64,000 nt of DNA from Pontibacter sp. HSC-14F20. Lineage in GTDB: Bacteria > Bacteroidota > Bacteroidia > Cytophagales > Hymenobacteraceae. Location: NCBI RefSeq assembly GCF_019599265.1, contig NZ_JAHZTC010000012.1, positions 83,334 to 147,333 on the forward strand, given 5' to 3'. The notes under the pieces were generated by a model that saw only the letters and a list, made by a program, of their open reading frames with translations, made no database searches and was not told the DNA's origin. The position numbers and the translations under genes are program-made. Positions 16,875 through 25,878 of this stretch are shown piece after piece (within the stretch, counting starts at the first letter, position 1; each line of letters begins with the position of its first letter).

Positions 16875-19800
16875 ATGGCAGAAGACAAAATCAGGAGGCT
16901 CAAACAGGTTGCAACTACTTTAAACATTGGTACAGCTACCATTGTGGATTACCTCTCTGCTAAAGGCTTTGACGTGGAAAACAAACCCACTACCAAAATC
17001 ACGGCAGAGCAGTTCGGTATGCTGGCTAAGGAGTTCGCCTCTTCCATGCAAGACAAGATTGAGGCAGAAGAACTCAACATCGGCAAGAAACCACAAAGCA
17101 ACCAGGTTGTGGAATCGGAGCCGCATCACGAGCCAAAGAAAACAACAGAACCTGAGCAGGAGATTCTGATCAAGAACGCGCAGCAGCCGAAAGGCGATGC
17201 TCCGGAGGCGAAGCCAAAAGCAGAGCCGGCACCTGAGCCAGCACCTGTTGAATCGAAACTCCCAGGTATAAAAGTACTCGGCAAAATAGAGCTTGACGCT
17301 AAAGGCCGCCCTATACCAAAGGCAGCCGCCCCTAAAGCAGAAGAGCCAAAGGCGCCTGTTGCAGAGCAGCCAAAAGTTCCGGAAGCAAAAGCGCCGGAGC
17401 AGCCTGTTGCTGCTGCCCCTCAGGTAGAAAAGCCGGTGGAGAAGCCAGCAGCACCTGTGCAGGAAACACCTGCCGCTCCTGCAGCCGAAACACCAAAAGT
17501 GGAAGCCCCTAAAGTGGAAGCTCCAAAAATTGAAACACCACAGCAGCCGGCAACGCCTCCTGCCCCTGCTGCGGAACAGAAACCAGCTGAAAAACCAGTT
17601 GAGAAAGAACAAGCTCCTGCGCAGGCAGCGGAATCACAGGCCCCGGAAAAGCCGGCACCTACAACTCCTGAAGAAAAAGGACCAGAACAAATAGAAACAA
17701 TTACAGCAAAAGCCGACCAGCTGAAAGGCCTTACGGTGCTAGGCAAGATTGAATTGCCAGACAGCTCCCGTAGAAAAGGCACCAAGCCGGTAGCGTCTTC
17801 TGATGACAAGAAGGCAGGTAAGAAGAAAAAGCGCAAGCGCATTATTGTGGCCGGCCCGGAACAGGGTGGCGGTCAGAACCAGGGACAAAGTGTTGCCAAT
17901 CCACAGGCTCGCCCAATACAGCACACAGGTGGCGGTGGCGGAGGCTACCAGGGTAATCGTCCGGGACAGCGTCCTGGCGGACCAGGCGGCCGTGGGCCAC
18001 GCAATGCACCGGGACCACGCGTAGAAAAAGCGGAAGTAACAGATAAGGAAATCCAGGAGCAGATAAAAGCCACACTGGCTAAGCTGAGCGGCGGCAAAGG
18101 CGGCGGTGGTAACCGTGCCAAATACCGTCGTGAGAAACGCTCTGCGATTGCCGATGCAACAGAAGAACGTCGTTTGATGGAGCAGGCAGAGTCGAAGACC
18201 CTGCGTGTAACAGAATTCGTGTCCGCCAATGACCTCGCCTCGCTGATGAACGTGAGCGTGAATGATGTTATCAAGGTATGTATGCAGCTGGGTATGTTCG
18301 TATCCATTAACCAACGCCTTGATGCGGAAGCCATCACCATCATTGCAGACGAGTTTGGCTATGCAGTTGAGTTCATCACATCAGAAGATGAGCAGGCACT
18401 GGAAGAAGCACTTGAGGAGAACGAAGAGGACCTGTTGGATCGTGCCCCAATTGTGACTATCATGGGTCACGTTGACCACGGTAAAACGTCCCTCCTTGAC
18501 TATATCCGAAATGCCAACGTAACTGCTGGCGAAGCCGGCGGTATTACGCAGCACATTGGTGCCTACAGCGTGAAAACCGAAGGTGGCCGTACGGTTACTT
18601 TCCTCGATACACCTGGTCACGAAGCCTTTACAGCCATGCGTGCCCGTGGTGCCAAGGTTACGGACGTTGTAATCATTGTGGTAGCCGCCGACGACTCGGT
18701 AATGCCACAGACAAAAGAAGCGATCAACCACGCACAAGCTGCTGGTTCACCAATTATTATTGCACTCAACAAAATTGACAAGCCAAGCGCCAACCCGGAT
18801 AAGGTGCGTGAGGAACTTGCCCAGATGAACATTCTGGTCGAAGAGTGGGGTGGTAAATACCAATCGCAGGAAGTATCTGCCAAAACAGGTCAAGGTATAC
18901 CAGACCTGCTGGAGAAAGTACTGCTTGAAGCAGAGTTACTTGAGCTCAAGGCGAACCCGAGCAGAAATGCAGTGGGTACAGTAATTGAAGCCTCACTTGA
19001 CAAAGGCCGCGGTTACGTAGCCACTGTGCTGGTACAAACCGGTACGTTGAACATAGGCGATGTGGTACTGGCTGGCTCTCACTATGGTAGAGTAAAAGCC
19101 ATGACTGATCACCGCGGTCGCAAAATGAAAGTGGCCGGGCCTTCTACACCGGTACAGTTGCTCGGTCTTGATGGTGCGCCACAGGCAGGTGACAAATTCC
19201 AGGTAATGGAGTCGGAGCGTGAAGCCCGTGAGATTGCAAGCAACCGCGCACAACTGCAGCGTGAGCAAAGCCTGCGCACACGTAAGCACATCACTTTGGA
19301 TGAGATTGGCCGTCGACTGGCGATCGGTACATTCAAGGAGCTGAACGTAATTGTGAAAGGTGACGTGGACGGTTCAGTAGAAGCACTTTCTGACTCCCTG
19401 TTGAAGCTTTCAACTGCCGAAGTGCAGGTGAATATCATCAACAAAGGTGTAGGTGCCATTTCAGAATCCGACGTATTGCTTGCTTCGGCATCTGATGCGA
19501 TCATTATCGGCTTCCAGGTACGTCCTTCGCAAAATGCCCGCAGACTGGCAGAGCAGGAACAGATTGATGTTCGACTGTACTCTATCATCTACGATGCGAT
19601 CAACGAGGTGAAAGACGCAATGGAAGGTATGCTTGCTCCTACCATGAAAGAGGAGATCACAGGTAACGCTGAAGTGCGCGATGTGTTCAAAATCACGAAG
19701 GTTGGTACGATTGCAGGCTGTATGATCACAGACGGCTCTATCCAGCGTAATTCCAAGGTACGTCTCGTGCGTGACGGCATCGTAGTACACGATGGTGAGA

Positions 19801-19946
19801 TCCTGGCCCTTAAGCGTTTCAAAGACGATGTGGCTGAGGTTCGCCAGGGCTACGAGTGCGGTATCAGCCTGAGAGGATACAACGAGATCGAGATCGGAGA
19901 CGTGATCGAGGCATACGTAGAGAAAGAAGTGAAACGTACGCTGTAG
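16875..19946 (+). CDS. infB: translation initiation factor IF-2
   Basis: A 1023-residue GTPase that brings initiator tRNA to the 30S subunit. The N-terminus ([20 protein letters not shown]) is the usual IF2_N module; then about 300 residues of Pro/Ala/Lys/Glu linker, a Gly-rich basic stretch, a second IF2_N ([19 protein letters not shown]), the G domain from about residue 531 ([34 protein letters not shown]), domain II and the C-terminal fMet-tRNA-binding domain. It is longer than E. coli IF-2 (890) because of the linker. It ends with a strong terminator. Confidence 0.97.
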   Translation: MAEDKIRRLKQVATTLNIGTATIVDYLSAKGFDVENKPTTKITAEQFGMLAKEFASSMQDKIEAEELNIGKKPQSNQVVESEPHHEPKKTTEPEQEILIKNAQQPKGDAPEAKPKAEPAPEPAPVESKLPGIKVLGKIELDAKGRPIPKAAAPKAEEPKAPVAEQPKVPEAKAPEQPVAAAPQVEKPVEKPAAPVQETPAAPAAETPKVEAPKVEAPKIETPQQPATPPAPAAEQKPAEKPVEKEQAPAQAAESQAPEKPAPTTPEEKGPEQIETITAKADQLKGLTVLGKIELPDSSRRKGTKPVASSDDKKAGKKKKRKRIIVAGPEQGGGQNQGQSVANPQARPIQHTGGGGGGYQGNRPGQRPGGPGGRGPRNAPGPRVEKAEVTDKEIQEQIKATLAKLSGGKGGGGNRAKYRREKRSAIADATEERRLMEQAESKTLRVTEFVSANDLASLMNVSVNDVIKVCMQLGMFVSINQRLDAEAITIIADEFGYAVEFITSEDEQALEEALEENEEDLLDRAPIVTIMGHVDHGKTSLLDYIRNANVTAGEAGGITQHIGAYSVKTEGGRTVTFLDTPGHEAFTAMRARGAKVTDVVIIVVAADDSVMPQTKEAINHAQAAGSPIIIALNKIDKPSANPDKVREELAQMNILVEEWGGKYQSQEVSAKTGQGIPDLLEKVLLEAELLELKANPSRNAVGTVIEASLDKGRGYVATVLVQTGTLNIGDVVLAGSHYGRVKAMTDHRGRKMKVAGPSTPVQLLGLDGAPQAGDKFQVMESEREAREIASNRAQLQREQSLRTRKHITLDEIGRRLAIGTFKELNVIVKGDVDGSVEALSDSLLKLSTAEVQVNIINKGVGAISESDVLLASASDAIIIGFQVRPSQNARRLAEQEQIDVRLYSIIYDAINEVKDAMEGMLAPTMKEEITGNAEVRDVFKITKVGTIAGCMITDGSIQRNSKVRLVRDGIVVHDGEILALKRFKDDVAEVRQGYECGISLRGYNEIEIGDVIEAYVEKEVKRTL

Positions 19947-19971
19947 TACAACTGATTTCATGAATCATAAG

Positions 19972-20000
19972 AAAGGCTCCTGCGAAAGCGGGAGCCTTTT
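19972..20000 (+). terminator. infB operon terminator
   Basis: Stem GGCTCCTGC/GCGGGAGCC closed by a GAAA tetraloop, flanked by AAA and TTTTGTTTT, 26 bases after the infB stop. Confidence 0.93.
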
Positions 20001-20026
20001 GTTTTGAGTAAGTTAAAAGCGAGAAA

Positions 20027-20170
20027 CTATACCTGATGTGGCTGGCTATACCTGTTGCATTGGCCTGCTTTTACTGTGGTACAGTTGCATCGGGCATCTA
20101 CTTTGAGGACACATACAAACACAAGTATCCGGCTATACCTGAGGTATAAATTTCATACAGCGCTATACCT
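20027..20170. repeat. cluster of four CTATACCT octamers
   Basis: CTATACCT occurs at 20027-20034, 20046-20053, 20133-20140 and 20163-20170, all in the same orientation, in the otherwise gene-poor 317-base spacer between infB and the small exported gene. It is the densest group seen of the octamer that is spread through the whole window. Confidence 0.8.
20036..20149 (+). CDS. possible 37-aa membrane peptide
   Basis: A short open frame starting MWLAIPVALACFYCGTVASG with a hydrophobic N-terminal helix and a charged tail (FEDTYKHKYPAIPEV). It lies just after the infB terminator with no clear promoter box, and three of its codon pairs are set by the CTATACCT repeat. It may be chance; I list it because it reads like a single-helix small protein. 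Confidence 0.2.
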   Translation: MWLAIPVALACFYCGTVASGIYFEDTYKHKYPAIPEV

Positions 20171-20203
20171 ATCCCAATACTGACAGCACCATATAGAAGC
20201 ACA

Positions 20204-20243
20204 AAAAAAGCCCTGCCTGTTAAATTACAGGCAGGGCTTTTTT
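20204..20243. terminator. terminator of the small exported gene
   Basis: Seventeen-base-pair perfect stem: six A, GCCCTGCCTGT, loop TAAATT, ACAGGCAGGGC, six T. It faces the minus-strand gene ending at 20264 and works equally on the plus strand. Confidence 0.93.
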
Positions 20244-20263
20244 GTGCTTTTAGAAGAAGCTAA

Positions 20264-20608
20264 TTATAATGACATCCGGGCCAGACGACGTTTGTCGCGC
20301 TTGTGCTTGCGGTGCATCTCTTTCTCTTTTTTCAGAATGGCTTCCATGCGTTTGCTTCCCTTGATGCGGTCCTTGGTGAAGCGGGTACGGTTTGAATTTT
20401 CATAAGCATTCCAGCGAGCATCCATACCGGCAGCGCGGGTACCAACGGCATCAACAGTAGTACCTTTTTCCTGCACTCTGGCAGTACCCCAGTACTCATC
20501 TTTCCCAGCGTTCAGCGAAGTGCTCGAAGAACTGGAAGTCTGTGCCATCGCATCGGACACAAACAGCAGGATAGCTAAAGAAAACAGTAATGATATGGCT
20601 TTTTTCAT
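20264..20608 (-). CDS. small exported basic protein, unknown
   Basis: A 114-residue protein. ATG 20608 (MKKAISLLFSLAILLF) gives a clean signal peptide ending AMA before Gln; the frame extends ten codons upstream without purpose. The mature part has a Ser-rich start, a central segment (RAAGMDARWNAYENSN), and a strongly basic C-terminus (KEKEMHRKHKRDKRRLARMS) that could bind acidic polymers or nucleic acid. I do not recognise a family. It has its own terminator. Confidence 0.65.
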   Translation of the reverse strand: MKKAISLLFSLAILLFVSDAMAQTSSSSSTSLNAGKDEYWGTARVQEKGTTVDAVGTRAAGMDARWNAYENSNRTRFTKDRIKGSKRMEAILKKEKEMHRKHKRDKRRLARMSL

Positions 20609-20701
20609 AAATCCACTTTTGATAATGTATCTATACAACGTACATTATACGCTAAAGTATACATTTTTAGTGAATAACACGAAGTGGTGGAAAAAAGTTT
20701 A

Positions 20702-21661
20702 CTATTCAAATTTGTAAGAAAGTCCTATTCCCATAGTTTCTTTTAGCTGCAAACGAGGACCTTTCCCATCCATTGTGCCATCTCCGCTGCGGTCTATATC
20801 GATCAAAATATCATCGTCGTAGATCATGTGCAGGAAGAGACTGGCTGACAAAAATTTGTTCACCTTAAAGTTTACCAAATTCTCCCAGCTCACATCAATA
20901 TTCTTCGCGTTGCGCAGGTAATTGGAGAACAAGTCGGCTTTTGATTGCAGGGTCACATTCTTAAAAATCTCATCTTTGAAGCGCACATTCACAAACCCAC
21001 CAAACTCTTCACGGAAACGCTCCCCGGTACCAGGTATAAGATTCCCCTCTAGGTCGCGCTGGGCTGGCTCCACCCCGAATGCCCCATAGTCGGCCATGCG
21101 CTGGTTGAGCACTGCCGTGAACTTGCCAGTAAAAGGAGAAATGAAGATCGAAAGTTTGGGATTGGGTTTGTAGTCCATACCGATGGAGGCCAGCATAAAA
21201 GCGGGTGCCATAAAGTTGGAAACCACCGAATCACGCTCAGGGGTATAGGTCGGGCTGATTTGGGTGCGGGTGTTCAGCTGCACGGTATAAAACCATTTGC
21301 TCGAAGCCTGACGTCCATACTTTAAATTCAGCTCCAGGCGGTCGTCGCTTTTGCGCAGGCGCTGATCCTGCAGTTTTACAGTGCCGTAAGTCAGATCGAG
21401 GGTATTGTTCCAGGTATTTTTGCCTTTTTTATAATTACCGTATAGGTTCAGGATACCCAATACCGAGAACGAACTCTGGCCTCCGGCTGCCCAGTTGCTG
21501 AGACTCACCTGGCTGAAATTGACTGTACCGGCTCCGCCAAAGTTCCAGATATTTTGCACTGCTGCTGTATCAGCCGGTGTGTCTTGGGCGGAAGCGGCGG
21601 ATAAGGTAAAATGTGTCAGCAAGAAAAAGAGCGTAAAAATGCGCAAGGAGGCCTTAAACAT
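20702..21661 (-). CDS. DUF3078 family exported beta-rich protein
   Basis: A 319-residue protein. ATG 21661 (MFKASLRIFTLFFLL) fits a signal peptide ending SAASA before Gln; the frame opens 21 codons earlier. The start of the mature protein (WNFGGAGTVNFSQVSLSNWAAGGQ) is the DUF3078 hallmark. Alternating strands with polar and aromatic residues, and the final LSYKFE ending in an aromatic-acid pair, suggest an outer-membrane beta-barrel. DUF3078 has no known function and is, as far as I know, confined to Bacteroidota. Confidence 0.87.
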   Translation of the reverse strand: MFKASLRIFTLFFLLTHFTLSAASAQDTPADTAAVQNIWNFGGAGTVNFSQVSLSNWAAGGQSSFSVLGILNLYGNYKKGKNTWNNTLDLTYGTVKLQDQRLRKSDDRLELNLKYGRQASSKWFYTVQLNTRTQISPTYTPERDSVVSNFMAPAFMLASIGMDYKPNPKLSIFISPFTGKFTAVLNQRMADYGAFGVEPAQRDLEGNLIPGTGERFREEFGGFVNVRFKDEIFKNVTLQSKADLFSNYLRNAKNIDVSWENLVNFKVNKFLSASLFLHMIYDDDILIDIDRSGDGTMDGKGPRLQLKETMGIGLSYKFE

Positions 21662-21817
21662 GAAAATAAGGTATAAAGTGAGCGTAATACGTTTAAAAAT
21701 TGCGCAAATATAACAAATCAGCACCGGAGGAAAGAATCAGGTATGAAACTTTGGAGGATTGGCATTTGAACTGGACCATTGCCAGATTGCATTTTAGGGA
21801 TTTAAGCAAATCACTGC

Positions 21818-21825
21818 TATATTTG
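21818..21825 (+). promoter_or_regulatory. -7 box upstream of enoyl-CoA hydratase
   Basis: TATATTTG, 35 bases before the ATG at 21861. The -33 region is weak. Confidence 0.45.
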
Positions 21826-21860
21826 CTGCTGTTATCTAAACACCCATACAGCATTAAACT

Positions 21861-22643
21861 ATGTCTTTATACGAAAACCTGCTGCTCAACCTTGACAACG
21901 GCATTCTGGTCATCACGATAAACCGTGCAGATAAACTCAATGCCCTCAACATCGATACCATCAAGGAGATAAAAGCTGCCATACAGCAAGTCTATGACGA
22001 CCCTGCTGTAAAGGGGGCTATATTTACTGGTGCTGGTGAGAAAGCCTTTGTGGCAGGTGCTGACATTTCGGAGATCTCAGAACTGAGCAATGTGAATGCC
22101 CGCGGATTTGCGGAGCGCGGACAGGAGGTTTTCAGTATGATCGAACGTTGCACCAAGCCCGTAATTGCTGCAGTAAATGGTTTTGCATTGGGTGGAGGTT
22201 GCGAACTTGCCATGGCCTGCCACATGCGCGTTGCCAGCGAAGTGGCCCGTTTTGGTCAGCCCGAAGTAAACCTGGGCCTTATACCTGGCTATGGCGGCAC
22301 ACAGCGCCTGACCCAACTTATCGGCAAAGGTAAAGCTATGGAACTGATGATGACCGCCGATATGATTGGCGCTAACGAAGCCAAAGCGCTCGGTCTGGTA
22401 AACCACGTGGTGCCAGCCGCAGAGTTGATGCCGAAGTGTATGGAAATCATGACCAAGATTCTGTCCAAGGCGCCACTGGCCATCGGCCTGGTAATCGACT
22501 GTGTGAATGCCGTGTACGATAAGGATGAAGATGGCTACCAGACAGAGGCGAATTCGTTTGCCCGCTGCTGCTCATCAGAAGATTTTGTGGAAGGAACGAA
22601 CGCATTCCTCGAGAAACGCAAGCCCGTATTCAAAGGCGCTTAA
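21861..22643 (+). CDS. enoyl-CoA hydratase/isomerase (crotonase family)
   Basis: A 260-residue crotonase that would hydrate trans-2-enoyl-CoA in beta-oxidation or short-chain acid metabolism. Both catalytic glutamates are present: E115 in LGGGCELAMACH and E135 in FGQPEVNLGLIPGYGG. The oxyanion segment KAFVAGADI is also intact. Length is normal. No other fatty-acid degradation gene is adjacent, so its exact pathway is open. It ends at a hairpin made of two inverted copies of the AGGTATAG octamer. Confidence 0.93.
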   Translation: MSLYENLLLNLDNGILVITINRADKLNALNIDTIKEIKAAIQQVYDDPAVKGAIFTGAGEKAFVAGADISEISELSNVNARGFAERGQEVFSMIERCTKPVIAAVNGFALGGGCELAMACHMRVASEVARFGQPEVNLGLIPGYGGTQRLTQLIGKGKAMELMMTADMIGANEAKALGLVNHVVPAAELMPKCMEIMTKILSKAPLAIGLVIDCVNAVYDKDEDGYQTEANSFARCCSSEDFVEGTNAFLEKRKPVFKGA

Positions 22644-22658
22644 TTTTACACCTCCTGC

Positions 22659-22708
22659 AACGCGCTATACCTATCATAAAAGGCAGGTATAGCGCGTTCT
22701 GTCTTTTT
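22659..22708 (+). terminator. terminator built from an inverted pair of CTATACCT
   Basis: Fourteen-base-pair perfect stem AACGCGCTATACCT/AGGTATAGCGCGTT (22659-22672 with 22685-22698), a 12-base loop, then CTGTCTTTTTC. Each arm contains one copy of the octamer. Confidence 0.8.
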
Positions 22709-22746
22709 CAGCTGATACCTATACCTCCCTGCCCTAAAACAAACGC

Positions 22747-24240
22747 ATGAGCATTGCCAAAAAACTGGTCGGGCAAACGGCTGCCTACGGACTGAGCAGC
22801 ATCGTGGGCCGCGCCCTCAACTACCTGCTCGTACCGGTATATACCCGTGTGTTCCTGCCAGAGGAGTATGGGGTGGTCTCCTACCTGTATGCTTTTGTGG
22901 CTTTTTTCAACGTGGTGTATACCTACGGCATGGAGACGGCTTTTTTCCGATTTGCCAATAAACCTGAGCAAGACCCCAAAACGGTTTATAACCGGGTGCT
23001 GAGCGCCATTCTGGCCAGCAGCACGATTCTCACAGGTATACTGCTTCTATTTTCACAGCAAATTGCAGATTACATCGGGTACCCGGAGCATCGGGAATAC
23101 ATTATCTGGCTGGCGCTGGTGCTGGCGATCGATGCGCTGGTGGCCATACCTTTTGCCTGGCTCCGGCATCAGAACAAAGCTATTAAGTTTGCCTCCATCA
23201 AACTGTCCAACATTCTGTTAACGGTGGGTGCCAATTTGTTTTTCCTGGTACTGTTGCGGCACATCTATGAAGGTCAATACCTACAGAGCCTGCAACCGCT
23301 AACCGCATACCTGTACAATCCGAATTTTGGAGTCGGCTATATCTTTGTGATTAACCTAGTGGCCAATGCACTGCTGTTGCCTATGCTGTGGAAGGAGCTG
23401 CGCATTTTCCGCTTCAGGCTGGATGTAGAGCAACTCAAACCTATGCTGCGCTATGCTTGGCCACTCATGTTTATGGGCCTGGCAGGTATGGTCAATGAAG
23501 TGATCGACCGGATACTTTTAGAGCGCTACCTGCCCGAAGGTTTCTATCCGGGCACCAGCAACATGGCGGCAGTAGGTATATACAGCGCCTGCTACAAGCT
23601 TGCCATCTTCATGACGCTCACTATACAGGCTTTCCGTTATGCTGCTGAACCTTTCTTTTTCTCGCAGTCAAAGGAGAAAGACTCTCCTCAGGCCTTTGCC
23701 CTGGTGATGAAATGGTTTGTGATCGCTTGCGCCTTCATTTATCTCTTTATCTCGACTAATCTGGAAGACTTCGCCTTGCTAATCGGCCCCGAATACCACG
23801 AGGGCCTGATGGTGGTGCCAGTGCTGTTGCTGGCCAATCTGTTCCTAGGAATCTACTACAACCTGACCGTATGGTTTAAGCTGACAGACAAAACCCATTT
23901 CGGCACCTACATCAGTTTTGGAGGCGCCGCTGTTACCATTGTTTTAAACTTGCTTCTTATACCTGTGTTGGGGTACATGGGCTCAGCCATTGCCACGCTC
24001 TTTTGCTATGCAGGTATGGCACTGGCGACATACCTATTGGGCAATGTGCACTACCCGATCCCATACCCTGTCAAAACCATTTTAGGCTATATCGCGCTGG
24101 CAACGGTATTGGTAGCAGTAGCCTTTTTTATACCTGTCGAGAACTTCTGGCTGCGCCATGCATACCACCTGTCGCTCTCAGGCGTCTTCCTGGCGGTGGT
24201 CTGGTTCAGGGAGCGGGCGTACTTTCTAACTAAAAAATAA
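22747..24240 (+). CDS. polysaccharide flippase (MATE/Wzx-like)
   Basis: A 497-residue inner-membrane protein with about 14 hydrophobic helices. It starts MSIAKKLVGQTAAYGLSSIV and contains RALNYLLVPVYTRVFLPEEY, the standard N-terminus of oligosaccharide flippases. Such proteins move lipid-linked sugar units across the inner membrane for surface polysaccharide. No glycosyltransferase is nearby, so its substrate is unknown. It heads a six-gene same-strand cluster (flippase, dut, nucleotidyltransferase, TPR protein, DUF4292 lipoprotein, EnvC-like protein); dut follows after 16 bases. Confidence 0.9.
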   Translation: MSIAKKLVGQTAAYGLSSIVGRALNYLLVPVYTRVFLPEEYGVVSYLYAFVAFFNVVYTYGMETAFFRFANKPEQDPKTVYNRVLSAILASSTILTGILLLFSQQIADYIGYPEHREYIIWLALVLAIDALVAIPFAWLRHQNKAIKFASIKLSNILLTVGANLFFLVLLRHIYEGQYLQSLQPLTAYLYNPNFGVGYIFVINLVANALLLPMLWKELRIFRFRLDVEQLKPMLRYAWPLMFMGLAGMVNEVIDRILLERYLPEGFYPGTSNMAAVGIYSACYKLAIFMTLTIQAFRYAAEPFFFSQSKEKDSPQAFALVMKWFVIACAFIYLFISTNLEDFALLIGPEYHEGLMVVPVLLLANLFLGIYYNLTVWFKLTDKTHFGTYISFGGAAVTIVLNLLLIPVLGYMGSAIATLFCYAGMALATYLLGNVHYPIPYPVKTILGYIALATVLVAVAFFIPVENFWLRHAYHLSLSGVFLAVVWFRERAYFLTKK

Positions 24241-24256
24241 TCTTTATCTTTAATAG

Positions 24257-24706
24257 ATGAACACAACGAACTTACCGGTTAAAGTCATTAACCAATCAAA
24301 GCATGCGCTCCCTTCTTACCAAACGGAGCACTCGGCAGGAATGGACCTGCGTGCCAACCTGGAAGCACCCATTACGCTAAAGCCACTGCAGCGCGCCCTT
24401 ATACCTACCGGTCTTTTCATTGAACTGCCCGAAGGACACGAGGCGCAGATCAGACCACGCAGCGGACTGGCGTATAAACACGGCATTTCCATTGTGAACA
24501 GCCCCGGCACTATTGATGCCGACTATCGTGGTGAGATTAAGGTGCTGCTCGTTAACCTGTCGGACCAGGACTTTGTGGTAGAGGATGGCGAACGTGTCGC
24601 CCAAATGGTGGTAGCACGTTATGAGCGTGTGGGATGGGCGCAAGCGGAGGTGTTGACAGACACCGAGCGCGGCGCAGGCGGCTACGGAAGCACGGGCACT
24701 AAGTAA
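24257..24706 (+). CDS. dut: deoxyuridine 5'-triphosphate nucleotidohydrolase
   Basis: A 149-residue trimeric dUTPase that hydrolyses dUTP to dUMP and keeps uracil out of DNA. All five motifs are seen: [40 protein letters not shown] and the glycine-rich C-terminal arm [10 protein letters not shown]. The start is the ATG at 24257. It is tightly linked to the flippase gene. Confidence 0.96.
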   Translation: MNTTNLPVKVINQSKHALPSYQTEHSAGMDLRANLEAPITLKPLQRALIPTGLFIELPEGHEAQIRPRSGLAYKHGISIVNSPGTIDADYRGEIKVLLVNLSDQDFVVEDGERVAQMVVARYERVGWAQAEVLTDTERGAGGYGSTGTK

Positions 24707-24858
24707 CCGCAGCTTAACCATCAATACAAGGTATAGCCAGCCTTTTTCTTCTTTTTGGAAAGGGCTTAAACCAAACATTCAAAATACAGTATTAATCAAA
24801 ACCAATAGTGGCCGGGCTCCTCGTCTGGCTACATTTTTCAATCCATAAACTAGCAGCT

Positions 24859-25866
24859 ATGAGGATTATTGTACCTATGGCAGGTATGGGCAAGCGTATG
24901 CGCCCACACACACTTACTGTTCCTAAACCACTTATACCTATTGCAGGCAAGCCGATCGTGCAGCGCCTGGTAGAAGATATTGCCAAAGTATGCCACGAGC
25001 CGATCGAGGAAGTGGCTTTCATAATCGGTCACTTTGGTGAGGCCGTGGAGCGCGACCTGAAAGCAATCGCCGAGTCAGTAGGCGCCAAGTGCAGCATTTT
25101 TTACCAGGAAGAAGCCCTGGGAACAGCACACGCCATCATGTGCGCGCAGGACTCGCTGGAAGGCAAGGTAGTCGTGGCTTTTGCCGACACCCTGTTCAAA
25201 GCCGACTTCCAGCTCGACACCAACGCCGACGGTACCATCTGGGTGCAGCGCGTAGAGGATCCGCGTCCTTACGGCGTGATCAAACTCAACAACAATAACG
25301 AGATCACCGACTTTGTAGAGAAGCCGCAGGAGTTTGTTTCGGACATGGCCATCATTGGCATCTACTTCTTTAAAGATGGTGCCTACCTGCGCAGCGAACT
25401 GCAGTACCTACTCGACAACGATATCAAAGACAAGGGCGAGTACCAGCTGACAAATGCGCTGGAGAACATGAAAAACAAAGGCACGAAATTTATTCCTGCC
25501 GTTATCTCCGAATGGCTCGATTGTGGCAATAAAAATGCAACTGTTTACACGAATCAACGCTATTTAGAGTATATCAAGGATGAGAAGGACCTGGTAGCCG
25601 CGTCGGCTGATATCCAGAACTCTGTCATCATTCCGCCCGTGTATATCGGAGAGAATGCCGTGATCCACAATTCAGTTGTAGGTCCGCACGTTTCTATTGG
25701 AGACAACACCAGCGTACTGGAGTCTATTTTGAGCAATTCCATCGTTCAGAAGGAGTCGACCATCAAAAACGGGAACATAGCAAACTCAATGGTAGGTAAT
25801 TTTGTTTCCTATGAAGGCCGCCAGTCAGACCTGAGCATTGGCGACTACAACACGCTCAAAGATTAG
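24859..25866 (+). CDS. sugar-phosphate nucleotidyltransferase with left-handed beta-helix
   Basis: A 335-residue NTP transferase. ATG 24859 starts MRIIVPMAGMGKRMRPHTLT with the GxGxRxRPxT...PKPL nucleotide-binding signature; the frame's 17 extra upstream codons are not typical. Residues about 1-235 are the Rossmann-type nucleotidyltransferase domain. The C-terminus has hexapeptide repeats (VYIGENAVIHNSVVGPHVSI) like GlmU and RmlA-like long forms. The sugar (glucose-1-P, GlcNAc-1-P or other) cannot be told. It fits the envelope theme of the cluster. Confidence 0.88.
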   Translation: MRIIVPMAGMGKRMRPHTLTVPKPLIPIAGKPIVQRLVEDIAKVCHEPIEEVAFIIGHFGEAVERDLKAIAESVGAKCSIFYQEEALGTAHAIMCAQDSLEGKVVVAFADTLFKADFQLDTNADGTIWVQRVEDPRPYGVIKLNNNNEITDFVEKPQEFVSDMAIIGIYFFKDGAYLRSELQYLLDNDIKDKGEYQLTNALENMKNKGTKFIPAVISEWLDCGNKNATVYTNQRYLEYIKDEKDLVAASADIQNSVIIPPVYIGENAVIHNSVVGPHVSIGDNTSVLESILSNSIVQKESTIKNGNIANSMVGNFVSYEGRQSDLSIGDYNTLKD

Positions 25867-25878
25867 CATACCCATTTT

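Noticed and set aside
16901..18130. Repeated Pro/Ala/Lys/Glu runs in infB as a possible DNA repeat array
   Set aside because: They are the normal variable linker of IF-2; units are not regular at the DNA level.
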